Positions 53,217-62,902 of a DNA stretch of 64,000 nucleotides are shown piece after piece. Positions within the stretch are counted from its first letter, which is position 1. Every line of letters starts with the position of its first letter. The stretch spans positions 13,305 through 77,304 of the forward strand of contig CAZTPA010000005.1 of assembly GCA_964614525.1 (NCBI GenBank), read 5' to 3'. The translations under genes and the position numbers were made by a program. The notes beneath the pieces were generated by a model. That model was not told where the DNA came from. It searched no databases and saw only the letters and a program-made list of their open reading frames with translations. This stretch comes from PWND01 sp964614525 (GTDB lineage Bacteria; Bacteroidota; Bacteroidia; Bacteroidales; UBA7960).

Positions 53217-54395
53217 TTACAAAAATCTTTTTTGATCTCTGTCAAGAATTTTTTGCAGCACATCAGCAGGTTTTTCAAATTTATTGGTAAACATCATCGC
53301 AGCAATAATATATGGCTTATAACCTGCCTCAATATATGTTTTAATCCTGTATTTTTCAAAGACATCTGCATTTACTTCGCCTTCCTTACATGATACACCA
53401 GAAATGTCTGCAGGTAAGCAATGCATATATAAAGCATCCTGATTTTTTGTGAGTTTCATCTTAGCTTCATCATATTCCCAGTCTTTGTATTTTGCATTAT
53501 TAGCTAAGCAAATCTTCTCAAGATCTTTTAGACCTTCTTTATCATTTCTTTTAAGCAAATCCGTTCTTTGCTGCATAATTCGAAATGGCGCCCAACTTTT
53601 TGGATATACAATGTCAGCATCTTTCATCGAATCGCTCATTGAATGGCTTATATTAAATGATCCACCACTTTGTTTAGAGTTGTTTTTAGCAATATCAACA
53701 ATTTCAGGAATCAAATCATATCCTTCAGGGTAAGCCAATTCTATATTCATTCCGAAACGTGACATCAAGGCTATTATACCTTGAGGAACAGAAAGTGGTT
53801 TGCCATAGCTTGGAGAATATGCCCAGCTCATAACTATTTTTTTACCTTTTAAGTTTTCAAGGCTCCCAAACTCATTTTTTAAATGCATCAAATCTGCCAT
53901 TGACTGAGTGGGATGGTCCATATCACACTGAAGGTTTACAATTCCGGGACGAACCGGCAATACACCTTCTTTATGTCCTTCATCAAGGGCTTCTGCAACT
54001 TCTCTCATATATTTATTTCCTTCTCCCAGAAACATGTCGTCGCGTATACCTATAAAGTCTGAAAGAAAAGAAATCATATTTGCAGTTTCTCTAACTGTTT
54101 CTCCGTGAGATATTTGCGATTTTTCCTCATCTAAATCCTGTACTGCTAATCCTAAAAGATTGCTCGCTGATGCAAAAGAGAACCTTGTTCTTGTAGAGTT
54201 ATCCCTGAAGTTTGATATAGCCAGTCCGGTATCGAAAGCACGTGGTGAAATATTATTATCCCGCATTTCTTTTAGTATTCCTGCTACTTCAAGAATATAC
54301 TTAAGATCTTCTTCACTTTTTTCCCATGTAAGAAGGAAGTCTTTTCCAAATAATTCTGATTTTAATTGCTTAAGTTTTTCAATTTTTTCTTTCAT
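53217..54395 (-). CDS. ygeW: Knotted carbamoyltransferase, YgeW family
   Basis: 392 residues, longer than ordinary ornithine carbamoyltransferase. The carbamoyl-phosphate loop reads FRDNSTRTRFSF; HPTQSMADL and MHCLPAD are the other two active-site blocks. The sequence around KIVMSWAYSPSYGKPLSVPQ is typical of YgeW and of the acetyl- or succinylornithine carbamoyltransferase group, so the substrate is not ornithine for certain. Pairing with ygeY, 102 bases upstream on the same strand, decides the name. The natural acceptor of YgeW has not been settled. Confidence 0.88.
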   Translation of the reverse strand: MKEKIEKLKQLKSELFGKDFLLTWEKSEEDLKYILEVAGILKEMRDNNISPRAFDTGLAISNFRDNSTRTRFSFASASNLLGLAVQDLDEEKSQISHGETVRETANMISFLSDFIGIRDDMFLGEGNKYMREVAEALDEGHKEGVLPVRPGIVNLQCDMDHPTQSMADLMHLKNEFGSLENLKGKKIVMSWAYSPSYGKPLSVPQGIIALMSRFGMNIELAYPEGYDLIPEIVDIAKNNSKQSGGSFNISHSMSDSMKDADIVYPKSWAPFRIMQQRTDLLKRNDKEGLKDLEKICLANNAKYKDWEYDEAKMKLTKNQDALYMHCLPADISGVSCKEGEVNADVFEKYRIKTYIEAGYKPYIIAAMMFTNKFEKPADVLQKILDRDQKRFL

Positions 54396-54497
54396 CGTAT
54401 GTAAGTTTATTATTATTCTGTAATGTTTTTTGCCTGTAAATAAACAGTGTAAAACTTTATATCCAGTATCTTATATTGCTTTTTCTTATAAAAAAAC

Positions 54498-55688
54498 CTA
54501 ATCTAATTCATAAGCAAAAGCTGCATAAAAAGCAGAAGCATCCACTAAGTCCTGAACAGGGACTTTTTCATTGGGAGCATGAGCCAGAACTTCATTTCCC
54601 GGACCAAAACCAATTATTGGAATTCCATAATATCCATTAATGGTTACACCATTAGTTGAGAATGTCCATTTGTCTATTTTTGGGTCTTTATTAAAAAGAT
54701 TTTTAAATGTTCTTGCACCCGTTTGAACTACTTCATGGTCTTCTTCAAGTTTCCAGGTTGGATAATATTTTTCCATGCCATATTTAAGTCCGGTAAAAGC
54801 TTCTTCTTCATAAGTAAGAACTTCAACTTTTGCATTCATTCCTTTGATAAGTTCTTCAATTTCTTTAATTGCAGATTCTTTGGTTTCGCCCCATGTAAGC
54901 CTTCTGTCGAGATGCAGCTGAGCATAATCAGCTACAGCGCAAAGGGATGGGCTATTAGAAACAAATTCAGAAATGGTTATACTTCCTTTTCCAAGAAAAT
55001 CATCAAATTTTAATCTTTCATTAAGTTTTTCAATTTCCAGAGCAACTTTTGAAGCCATGTAAATAGCATTTACACCTCTTTCCGGAGCTGAGCCGTGCGA
55101 TGAAATACCGTTAAAACTTACTCTCATTTCCATGCGGCCTCTGTGTCCTCTGTAAATGTTAAGATTTGTTGGTTCTGTGCTAATTGCAATATCAGGTTTA
55201 ATACCAAGTTCTTCAACAATATATTTCCAGCAGAGTCCGTCGCAATCTTCTTCAATAGCGCTACCCACAAAATAAATAGTCATATCTTTATCAAAACCAA
55301 GCTCTTTCAATATACGTCCTGAAGTTACAAATGCTGCCGGTCCTCCTTTTTGGTCAACTGTTCCTCGGCCGTGAACATATCCATCCTTAATTTCTCCACC
55401 CAAAGGATCAAAATCCCAATTATTAAGATTTCCAATATCTACAGTATCCATATGGCCATCTATTGCAAGTATCTTTTTCCCGTTACCTATTCGTCCGATA
55501 ACATTTCCCAATCCGTCAATTTTAACTTCATCAAATCCGGCTTCTTCCATTTGCCTTTTTAATTCGTGCTGTACCTCTTTTTCTTTTAAACTGAGAGATT
55601 TGATTTTTACAAGATTAGATAGATTTTTGGCTGTATAATCTCTGTATTTGTCCGCTAGTTCATTTATTTTTGAATATATTTCGCTCAT
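54498..55688 (-). CDS. ygeY: M20 family metallohydrolase, YgeY family
   Basis: 396 residues. The M20 di-zinc site is visible in GHMDTVD, GRGTVDQKGG (metal-bridging Asp) and EEDCDG (catalytic Glu). A dimerisation lid follows (~180-295, starting GHRGRMEMRVSF). YgeY proteins are linked by genome context to selenium-dependent purine and amidohydrolase pathways; the reaction is unproven. The DapE/ArgE class is the alternative but pairs poorly with ygeW. It is the first gene of the pair, with a long leader (~135 bases if the -7 box at 55830-55837 is used). Confidence 0.88.
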   Translation of the reverse strand: MSEIYSKINELADKYRDYTAKNLSNLVKIKSLSLKEKEVQHELKRQMEEAGFDEVKIDGLGNVIGRIGNGKKILAIDGHMDTVDIGNLNNWDFDPLGGEIKDGYVHGRGTVDQKGGPAAFVTSGRILKELGFDKDMTIYFVGSAIEEDCDGLCWKYIVEELGIKPDIAISTEPTNLNIYRGHRGRMEMRVSFNGISSHGSAPERGVNAIYMASKVALEIEKLNERLKFDDFLGKGSITISEFVSNSPSLCAVADYAQLHLDRRLTWGETKESAIKEIEELIKGMNAKVEVLTYEEEAFTGLKYGMEKYYPTWKLEEDHEVVQTGARTFKNLFNKDPKIDKWTFSTNGVTINGYYGIPIIGFGPGNEVLAHAPNEKVPVQDLVDASAFYAAFAYELD

Positions 55689-55824
55689 AATATAATAAGT
55701 TTAAATTATTAAAATCTTTTTGGAGCCTTTGATTGCAAGAGTATTGGCAGTAGAAAAATATTACCTTCTCTTAATCATAATAATTTGCTGCAAATTGCAG
55801 ATGTTATTTTTAGGCATAAAAAAT

Positions 55825-55864
55825 GAATGCAAAGATATTGAATTTCTGCAAATTATTTGCATTC
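55825..55864. promoter_or_regulatory. Inverted repeat overlapping a -7 box upstream of ygeY
   Basis: GAATGCAAA (55825-55833) and TTTGCATTC (55856-55864) form a perfect 9-bp inverted repeat. The left arm overlaps a minus-strand TATCTTTG box (55830-55837). The layout would suit a dimeric regulator masking the promoter. Confidence 0.4.
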
Positions 55865-55872
55865 CGGATAAG

Positions 55873-55904
55873 AAAAAACCGATGCGTGCACTCATCGGTT
55901 TTTT
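55873..55904 (-). terminator. Rho-independent terminator of dnaN
   Basis: Perfect 12-bp stem (AAAAAACCGATG / CATCGGTTTTTT) with an 8-base loop, 30 bases after the dnaN stop on the minus strand. Confidence 0.9.
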
Positions 55905-55934
55905 CTATATAATTAGTTTGAAAAATAATAAATC

Positions 55935-57059
55935 TTATGCGTTAAGCATTATAGGCATAACAAGCATAAGAACATCTTCGTCTTTATTATCACTGTCAAC
56001 CGGCATGATTAATCCTGCGCGATTTGGTTCTGACATTTCAAGCATTACTTGTTCCGTTTCAACATTATTAAGCATTTCGCTCATAAATTTACTGTTAAAG
56101 CCAATTTCAAGATCTTCACCTTCATAATGACAATTTAACCTCTCCTTAGCTTCATTGCTGTAATCAAGATCTTCAGCATTTAAAACTAATTCTGAGCCTG
56201 CAATTTTAAACTTAACCTGATAAGTAGTTTGGTTAGAAAATAAAGAAACCCTTTTTATTGAATTGATAAATGAAATTCTGTCAACAACAAGTTTGTTTGG
56301 ATTTTCTTTTGGAATAACTGCATTATAATTTGGATACTTACCTTCAATTAAGCGACATGTTACTGTAATGTTTTGAAAAGTAAAGCGGGCATTCGTGTCA
56401 TTATATTCAAGATTTACGGGAGCATCATCTTGGGCAAGTATATGCTTTAGCTGATTTAAAGGTTTCTTCGGCATAATAAATGACGCACTGTCCTTGGCTT
56501 TTATATCGTTACGGCGATAGCGAACCAGCTTGTGAGCATCGGTTGCTACAAATGTGATGTTTTCGTCGGAAAGCTCAAAATATACACCGGACATAGCAGG
56601 ACGAAGTTCGTCATTGCTGGCAGCAAAAATAGTTTTACTTATAGCATTATATAAAATATCAGAATCTATTTGCAATTTACTTCCGCCTTCAATTTCCGGA
56701 GTTTTTGGAAAATCTTCGCCATTTTGACCGGCAAGTCTGAATTTTCCTTCACCTGCAGTTAATGTAATGCCAAAGTTACTCTCATCAACATCAAAAGTAA
56801 CCGGAACATTTGTTAATGTTTTTAATGTGTCTAGAAGAATTTTTGCAGGTATTGCAACACTGCCTCCATTTTCTGCCATATCAGCAGTAAGTCTTGCGTT
56901 CATTGTTGTTTCAAGATCTGATGCTGAGATATTCAATTCACTGTCTTCCAATTTAAACAGAAAATTGTCAAGAATAGGGAGTGTACTATTTGTTCCAACA
57001 ACTCCACTTATTGCCTGAAGTTGTTTGAGTAGTGCCGAACTGGAAACGATAAATTTCAT
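55935..57059 (-). CDS. dnaN: DNA polymerase III subunit beta (sliding clamp)
   Basis: 374 residues, three clamp domains, opening MKFIVSSSALLKQLQAISGVVG. Recognisable blocks are AGEGKFRLAGQNGEDFP, RPAMSGVYFEL, TDAHKLVRYRR and the C-terminal VMLVMPIMLNA, where the usual ..MPMRL ending is slightly altered. The clamp forms a ring that tethers the replicative polymerase. dnaA is not adjacent. A TATATTTG box on the minus strand (57107-57114) lies ~50 bases upstream, so dnaN may be transcribed apart from the gldG/DUF4340 genes. Confidence 0.97.
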   Translation of the reverse strand: MKFIVSSSALLKQLQAISGVVGTNSTLPILDNFLFKLEDSELNISASDLETTMNARLTADMAENGGSVAIPAKILLDTLKTLTNVPVTFDVDESNFGITLTAGEGKFRLAGQNGEDFPKTPEIEGGSKLQIDSDILYNAISKTIFAASNDELRPAMSGVYFELSDENITFVATDAHKLVRYRRNDIKAKDSASFIMPKKPLNQLKHILAQDDAPVNLEYNDTNARFTFQNITVTCRLIEGKYPNYNAVIPKENPNKLVVDRISFINSIKRVSLFSNQTTYQVKFKIAGSELVLNAEDLDYSNEAKERLNCHYEGEDLEIGFNSKFMSEMLNNVETEQVMLEMSEPNRAGLIMPVDSDNKDEDVLMLVMPIMLNA

Positions 57060-57182
57060 GCTTCAGATATTTTTGGTTTTACTTCTTTGTTTTCTTATTC
57101 AATGTGCAAATATAGTTTTAAAAAATTTCTTATTGCATTTTAATAAAATATTTTTTATTCGAATTATTAATGATTGTTTTAA

Positions 57183-58253
57183 CTAATCTTCTTTTTTAAA
57201 AAACGATAGTGGCCTTAGTACTCTATTAAATAAAAAATACCTGGCGTAAGCATATTCATTTTCATTTATGCGTAAGTATAATAAATTAGGATCAGTTTCT
57301 ATGCTTGTTCCTAATTTTTCTTTTTCCTTTTCTGTAAGAAATTTATAAAAAAATTCAAGCTTGGTTAGTTCTGTGCTTTTAGCTTTAATTTCAAGAATAA
57401 AAGCTGCTTCTTGATTTGACAATTTAGTTTCAATTTCTGATTTCTCGTCTCCATGAATAATTCTCTCAAAATATAAATCTTCGAAAGAATTCAAGAATCT
57501 TCGAACTCTTGCTGTATCATATTTTAGTTCTAATACTTCATTGCTTACAGGATCTTTAAATTCCACATTATCGTTTTTATTATTAATTTGAAAAGATTCA
57601 CTATCTTTTTCTTTTATAAAAACCTTGACCCATAGGATTTCATGTGATTGCAAATTAGTTACCACAGGATCTCTCCACACAAAAGGATTTGGGGAAAAGC
57701 TTTCACTGATACCTGCATCATATCCCGGAATATGTGCAATAAAGGGAGTATTTGCAGATTCAATTTGCATGAAAGTTCCCATATTATCATAATCATTTCC
57801 AACATAAAAGCTTTTGATTTTTTTTGTAAAAGGCAGAAGTTTATATTTACCCAGTGGTAAAATGTACCTTTTTGCAAATATTTCTACTCTAACACCTTCA
57901 TGATGCAATTGATCTGAAATGCTGTCTCTTATTTCAATGGGCACAGGAAGTCTTGCCCTGATATTTTTTAGCGTACGGATTAAATCTTTTACAGCAAAAT
58001 CATTTCCCGAATACTTGCCGTTTAATATCCACTTATCATTTTCTTTCTCAAGAAGAACCAAGGTGCTGTCCTTATCAGAAAAAGTAATTTTAGTGATATT
58101 TTCATCAGAATTAACAGAAAAATCTCTTCCTTGCTTCATGCTGGTTCCCAGGTCTTTAGAACTGTAAAAATAAAAAGTGATTGCAGCAATTGTCAAAGAC
58201 AAAATAAAGTACAGTAAATTTTTTCTGTTTTTTTTCATTATTAAAAATTTCAT
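57183..58253 (-). CDS. DUF4340 domain protein, membrane-anchored
   Basis: About 356 residues from the ATG at 58253; the extension to 58265 would need TTG, and an internal ATG at 58238 is also possible. One N-terminal membrane helix precedes a beta-rich outward-facing domain with repeated beta/alpha segments (VLLEKENDKWILNG, VKDLIRTLKNIRA), the DUF4340 pattern. It lies 57 bases after gldG on the same strand. Such genes often accompany GldG-type ABC components, so a part in the same transporter is likely but unproven. Confidence 0.85.
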   Translation of the reverse strand: MKFLIMKKNRKNLLYFILSLTIAAITFYFYSSKDLGTSMKQGRDFSVNSDENITKITFSDKDSTLVLLEKENDKWILNGKYSGNDFAVKDLIRTLKNIRARLPVPIEIRDSISDQLHHEGVRVEIFAKRYILPLGKYKLLPFTKKIKSFYVGNDYDNMGTFMQIESANTPFIAHIPGYDAGISESFSPNPFVWRDPVVTNLQSHEILWVKVFIKEKDSESFQINNKNDNVEFKDPVSNEVLELKYDTARVRRFLNSFEDLYFERIIHGDEKSEIETKLSNQEAAFILEIKAKSTELTKLEFFYKFLTEKEKEKLGTSIETDPNLLYLRINENEYAYARYFLFNRVLRPLSFFKKED

Positions 58254-58310
58254 TAAAATGCGCAATGCACGTGGGATTATAATATTTATAATTCCATTAT
58301 TGAAAAATTC

Positions 58311-59996
58311 CTAACTATATTTTCCTTTTCTTATCCAGAATCGAATAAGGCCAAAAATTACAATAATCAATACCGGCAACAATGTATTTGCAAGTTGCAA
58401 TTTTAGACTGTTAGCTTTTACTTTTGTTTTGTCCAAAAGTCTTAATCTAACTTCTTTATTTCTGGCTTCCATAATGCTGGGATCGTTTGCCAGGTAGTTT
58501 ATAGCGTTTAAGATAAAATCACGATTGCCGAAATTTTCATTAAGATATTTATCGTATCCAAGAGGATAGGGTTGTCCCTGAGCATTAAGCTGATTTAAAA
58601 TAATATCACCATCAGAAACTACAATCATTTTTGTCGGGTTACTGTATTCCTTAATTTCAAGATTGTCAGGAAGAGTAACACCTGGATTTAGCCTGTTGCG
58701 GTATATACTTTCAAATTCACCTTCAAGCAATACTGCAATAGCTTGTGGTCCGGCCTTGAACAATGATTCATCAGGAGGATTATGTAATATGTCAAGACTA
58801 ATTCTTGCAGGGGTATTCATTATCCTTGTGAAAGAAGAAGTTTCAAGTAAAACTGTTTTTTTTACCGAAGGCGTCCCAACAGTATCTATGCTGCTCACAA
58901 ATTCAGTTTTTATAGCATTTAGATTTTTCACAATAGGATGATTACTAATTGGAGTTATCATTGGAAAAAAATGCCATGAAACGAGACTTATCTGTGGCCT
59001 GTTTCCTACCATGCCTGTTGTGACCGGTATGGGAACAGAATGTAAATCTTTTAATAAATCCGGATTAAATCTTACTCCGTACCTGAATAACATATCATCA
59101 ATATTTAATGGCCAATACATACCAATGGTCTCCGGATTAGTTTTTAAACTGTCCATATCTGCAAATACCGGGTCTATGAGCCATAAACAAGAACCTCCTT
59201 GCATTATATATTGATCTATCAGGAATTTTGAATCTTCCGTAAATTCTTTACGGGGTTTTGGAATAATCAGTGTTTCCAAATCTTTAAGCGGACTGTAAGA
59301 ACTGTCAATTTTAATATCCCTCACTGTATAAAAATCACTGAGAGACATTTTTATATCAGCTAAATACTTGGGATGCGGCTCACCTATATCACTAAGAAAA
59401 CCGACAATAGGTTTTTTCTCGGTTATGAGCTGTCTTATTGCTGTGGCAAAATTATATTCAAGTGCTTGAACAGAATTATTCAAAATATTTTCATGTTCCA
59501 TTCCAATCTGATCCTGTAATAACTGAACAGGCACTTCATATCCTTTATAACTAACTAATGCTGCAGGAAAAATTAATTGCTGTGAACTCGCATCATCAGC
59601 TTTAACCTGCAATTGTGTTGGACTTAGTCCTTTTTTCATCAAATCATTAATATTCGCTTCTCTTTGTTCACTGTCGCTGGCCTGCAAAGGATTTATAAAT
59701 TCATAATGAACATAGTCACTATATGCTCTGAATTCTTCTAAAATCTCACGAGACTGATTGCTAAGACGACGAAAGCCGGCAGGGAAATCACCTTCAAGAT
59801 AAACTTTAAAATATACGATATCGTCAAGCTCACGTAAAAGTTCTTTTGTTGAGTTTGTTAGGGAATATCTCTTTTCAGCAGTCATGTCAATTCTGAAAAA
59901 GTATATTGAACCAATGAGGTTTAAAGAAATTATAATAACTAATGCAAGAATGAAGTGCATTAATTTATTGTTTCTGTTGCTTTTAATTTTTATCAT
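58311..59996 (-). CDS. gldG: Gliding-motility-type ABC transporter auxiliary protein GldG
   Basis: 561 residues. An N-terminal helix (~12-32) leads into IDMTAEKRYSLTNSTKELL, the signature of the ABC_transp_aux/GldG family. A large outward-facing domain and a C-terminal helix (~538-556, LLPVLIIVIFGLIRFWI) follow. GldG works with GldA (ATPase) and GldF (permease) and is needed for gliding in Flavobacterium johnsoniae. Non-gliding relatives also have it. It starts 69 bases after gldF ends; gldA is not in the window. Confidence 0.9.
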   Translation of the reverse strand: MIKIKSNRNNKLMHFILALVIIISLNLIGSIYFFRIDMTAEKRYSLTNSTKELLRELDDIVYFKVYLEGDFPAGFRRLSNQSREILEEFRAYSDYVHYEFINPLQASDSEQREANINDLMKKGLSPTQLQVKADDASSQQLIFPAALVSYKGYEVPVQLLQDQIGMEHENILNNSVQALEYNFATAIRQLITEKKPIVGFLSDIGEPHPKYLADIKMSLSDFYTVRDIKIDSSYSPLKDLETLIIPKPRKEFTEDSKFLIDQYIMQGGSCLWLIDPVFADMDSLKTNPETIGMYWPLNIDDMLFRYGVRFNPDLLKDLHSVPIPVTTGMVGNRPQISLVSWHFFPMITPISNHPIVKNLNAIKTEFVSSIDTVGTPSVKKTVLLETSSFTRIMNTPARISLDILHNPPDESLFKAGPQAIAVLLEGEFESIYRNRLNPGVTLPDNLEIKEYSNPTKMIVVSDGDIILNQLNAQGQPYPLGYDKYLNENFGNRDFILNAINYLANDPSIMEARNKEVRLRLLDKTKVKANSLKLQLANTLLPVLIIVIFGLIRFWIRKGKYS

Positions 59997-60065
59997 ATTC
60001 TAACAATCAATAATCATTTTAATAATCTCCGGTATTTTTTTCTTTTTATACAGTTTTCTGAAAAA

Positions 60066-60797
60066 TTACCACTTTCGACTTTCCAGTTTTATTTTTGTAA
60101 ATAAAATAAATATTGTAATAATACTTAAGAAATAAATAATATCCCTTAAGTCAATTACTCCTCTTCCCATTGAAGTATAATGCGCATACATTCCAAGATC
60201 TCTGATAAATAAGTCTAAATTGCCAAACAGCTCCATTGAATATATGAGTTCAAAACCAAAAAAAGCGAAACTACACAGGAAAAGTGCAATAATAAAAGAT
60301 ACTATTTGATTGTCTGTCAGTGAAGACGCAAAAACTCCAATAGCAACAAAGCCTGAGCCTAAAAGTAAAAGCCCAATGTAAGAGCCTGCAATTCCGCCAA
60401 TATCAATATTCCCGCTTGGAATAGCATAAAGATAAATAGAAACAAAATAAACTAAAGTAGGTAACAGAGATAAAAAGACCAGAATTACGCCTGCAAAATA
60501 TTTTGCTAAAATAATTTGAAGATCAGTTAAGGGTTTTGTTAATAGCAATTCAATTGTGCCTGATTTTTTCTCATCAGAAAAAAAACGCATTGTGATAGCA
60601 GGTATCAGGAATAAAAAGACAAAGGGACCAATATAAAACAAACTGTCAAGATTTGCATAACCTCCTTGCAGTATATTGTAATCTAATGGAAATACCCATA
60701 AAAAAAGACTATTAATTATCAGAAATACTGAAATAGCAATGTATGCAATAAGACTATTAAAAAAACTGTTAATTTCCTTTTTAAAAAGTGTAAACAT
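60066..60797 (-). CDS. gldF: Gliding-motility-type ABC transporter permease GldF
   Basis: 243 residues with six membrane helices. The block RFFSDEKKSGTIELLLTKPLTDLQIILAKYFAG (~69-101) is the conserved cytoplasmic loop of ABC-2-type permeases. The opening FTLFKKEINSFFNSLIAYIAIS is typical of GldF. It is followed by gldG and preceded by the SAM hydrolase gene, whose stop is only 14 bases upstream. Confidence 0.92.
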   Translation of the reverse strand: MFTLFKKEINSFFNSLIAYIAISVFLIINSLFLWVFPLDYNILQGGYANLDSLFYIGPFVFLFLIPAITMRFFSDEKKSGTIELLLTKPLTDLQIILAKYFAGVILVFLSLLPTLVYFVSIYLYAIPSGNIDIGGIAGSYIGLLLLGSGFVAIGVFASSLTDNQIVSFIIALFLCSFAFFGFELIYSMELFGNLDLFIRDLGMYAHYTSMGRGVIDLRDIIYFLSIITIFILFTKIKLESRKW

Positions 60798-60811
60798 TTT
60801 CCCTGGATTAT

Positions 60812-61594
60812 TTATTTAAATTCAATTGTAACCGAATCATTATGACTCAATCCTAATAAACTGGAGCCTTTACCTTGATTTATTGCAATCTCAAGGTAGG
60901 CGGTGCTTCCAAACAAAGCTAATTTTTCACCCGGAATAACGTCAGAATAGGCTTTACTAATCTTTGTGATTTCCGAATCATATGTCCTAAAACTAATTGA
61001 AAAGGATCGGCCTTTTCCGACTTTCTTAAATGTATCTTCATCAATGTTTACAAATACATTTTCGTAATCATCTATATAAATAACTTTTCCAATTATTTTA
61101 TCTTCATAAATTACGGGATTAAATGCAAGTCTTTGTGTAAGTTGCTTTCGTGGCATCCCTAATTCTTTTAATTTTTTTCCCTCCGAAAGTAATTTTGCTG
61201 CAACAACAAATACATCCCTGGTTGAAAAAGTAAAATAATCCGAACTTTGAATTACTTCAATTTCAACGGCTTCTGCTTCTTTTGTATTGTCTATTAACAG
61301 AGAAAAAATACCATTATCTGCTCCGATATAATAACAACCATTATGAAAAACTGCAATATGAGGAGTTTCAAGACTTGCTTCAGTATTAATCCCAATAAGA
61401 TGAATTGTGCCCGGTGGAAAATTATTTGCGGCATTCTTTAATACAAAACTCGCTTCCATTAAATTATATGCACGTATTTCATGCGTAATATCAACGATAG
61501 TTGCATCAGGAATACTTTTCAATATTGCACCTTTTACAGAACTTGCATAATGCGAGCGTGAACCCCAGTCGCTTGTTAATGTAATTATAGCCAT
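60812..61594 (-). CDS. SAM hydrolase / hydroxide adenosyltransferase (DUF62, chlorinase-fluorinase family)
   Basis: 260 residues. It opens TLTSDWG, the motif that replaces TDFG in some members, and continues with IVDITHEI, GTIHLIGINTEA and GADNGIFSLL, then a C-terminal beta-barrel domain (~165-260). This is the family of S-adenosylmethionine hydrolases that split SAM to adenosine and methionine using hydroxide; true halogenases are rare exceptions and nothing here suggests one. Its role in the cell is unclear. First gene of a likely operon with gldF, gldG and DUF4340. Confidence 0.9.
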   Translation of the reverse strand: MAIITLTSDWGSRSHYASSVKGAILKSIPDATIVDITHEIRAYNLMEASFVLKNAANNFPPGTIHLIGINTEASLETPHIAVFHNGCYYIGADNGIFSLLIDNTKEAEAVEIEVIQSSDYFTFSTRDVFVVAAKLLSEGKKLKELGMPRKQLTQRLAFNPVIYEDKIIGKVIYIDDYENVFVNIDEDTFKKVGKGRSFSISFRTYDSEITKISKAYSDVIPGEKLALFGSTAYLEIAINQGKGSSLLGLSHNDSVTIEFK

Positions 61595-61613
61595 ATTATA
61601 TTTCTTTGATTTG

Positions 61614-61642
61614 CAAAGTTAATGATACAACTTATATTTCAA
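61614..61642 (-). promoter_or_regulatory. Bacteroidota-type promoter of the SAM hydrolase-gldFG operon
   Basis: On the minus strand, TTG at 61642-61640 and TAACTTTG at 61621-61614 are 18 bases apart, close to the 19-21 expected. The ATG lies 20 bases after the -7 box. Confidence 0.5.
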
Positions 61643-61884
61643 TGTTTCAAATGTTTTTTCTCATAAAAAATTGAATTTTATGATATTTGAATACTGCAAC
61701 AATTATATCTGACATGTTTAATCTATATATTGCTTTTTAAAAATAAACGTGATGTTTATTGTTGATTATAAATATTTTAAATAAAATATTTTTTTTAGAT
61801 AATCTTTAAAACTCAAGCTTAATTCAATTAATTTTTGGTTATTTTTGTCCATTATAAAACTATTTTAAAAACTAAATATTATTA

Positions 61885-62871
61885 ATGGCATCAGAGAATA
61901 AAAATCAAGACATCAAAGGTGAAAAAACTTTTAAACTGGAAGGCATTCATCCTGCTGATATTTTTGGCATAAAGGAAGAAAAACTTCAATTGATGTATAA
62001 AATTTTTCCAAAGTTAAAACTTGTATTAAGAGGCAATTTGCTTAAGGTTATCGGTGAAGACAGCGATATTTCTTTTTTTGAGAAAAAGTTCAACAGATTA
62101 TTGGATTATCATGAAAAATTTGGCAATTTGCCTGAAGAGGTAATACTGGAAATTATTTCTGATGAAAAAGATCGTGCGGACATTGAATCATTGGGTCCGG
62201 TTTCTTCAGAAGTCCTTGTACATGGCAAAAATGGTATGCTGATTAAAGCACGCACACCAAATCAAATTCGGATGGTCGAGAGTCTTAATAAACATGATAT
62301 GCTGTTTGCCATAGGACCTGCCGGTACCGGAAAAACATATACAGCTGTTGCACTTGCCGTGAGAGCTCTTAAAAATAAAGAAGTCAAACGCATCATACTT
62401 ACCAGGCCTGCAGTGGAAGCCGGTGAGAATTTGGGTTTTCTGCCCGGTGATTTGAAAGAAAAACTGGATCCGTATTTGCAGCCTCTTTATGATGCATTGC
62501 GCGATATGATTCCCCCTGCAAGACTTGAAGGCTACCTTGAAGACGGGACTATTGAAATTGCGCCGCTTGCTTTTATGAGAGGAAGAACTCTTGATAATGC
62601 ATTTGCAATTTTGGATGAAGCTCAGAATGCAACTACAAGCCAATTGAAAATGTTTCTTACCAGGATGGGAAAATCCGCAAAATTTTTAGTAACCGGCGAT
62701 ATCACTCAAATTGATTTACCACCACGGCAAAAGTCAGGTCTTGTTGCCGCCGTTAAAATTTTAAACCAAATTAAGGGAATTGAGTTTGTTTTCCTTAATG
62801 AGAAAGATGTTGTAAGACACCCTCTTGTAACCAAAATTATTGATGCATACAAAACAAATTCTGATAATTAG
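61885..62871 (+). CDS. phoH: PhoH-like ATPase (YbeZ family)
   Basis: 328 residues. The N-terminal ~110 residues form a KH-like alpha-beta domain. The ATPase starts with TPNQIRMVESL and has Walker A GPAGTGKT (144-151), Walker B AFAILDEAQNA (~240-250), and later blocks TRMGKSAKFLVTGD and LPPRQKSGL. PhoH/YbeZ is an RNA-linked P-loop ATPase that works with the RNase YbeY in ribosome maturation. A TATTTTTG box lies at 61840-61847. It is 31 bases before purC. Confidence 0.93.
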   Translation: MASENKNQDIKGEKTFKLEGIHPADIFGIKEEKLQLMYKIFPKLKLVLRGNLLKVIGEDSDISFFEKKFNRLLDYHEKFGNLPEEVILEIISDEKDRADIESLGPVSSEVLVHGKNGMLIKARTPNQIRMVESLNKHDMLFAIGPAGTGKTYTAVALAVRALKNKEVKRIILTRPAVEAGENLGFLPGDLKEKLDPYLQPLYDALRDMIPPARLEGYLEDGTIEIAPLAFMRGRTLDNAFAILDEAQNATTSQLKMFLTRMGKSAKFLVTGDITQIDLPPRQKSGLVAAVKILNQIKGIEFVFLNEKDVVRHPLVTKIIDAYKTNSDN

Positions 62872-62902
62872 CATTTTATAAACTTCAACAAATTTTTAAC
62901 TT

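Noticed and set aside
60812..61594. SAM-dependent fluorinase or chlorinase
   Set aside because: The family includes rare halogenases, but the wording here fits the widespread SAM hydrolases and no halometabolite genes are nearby.
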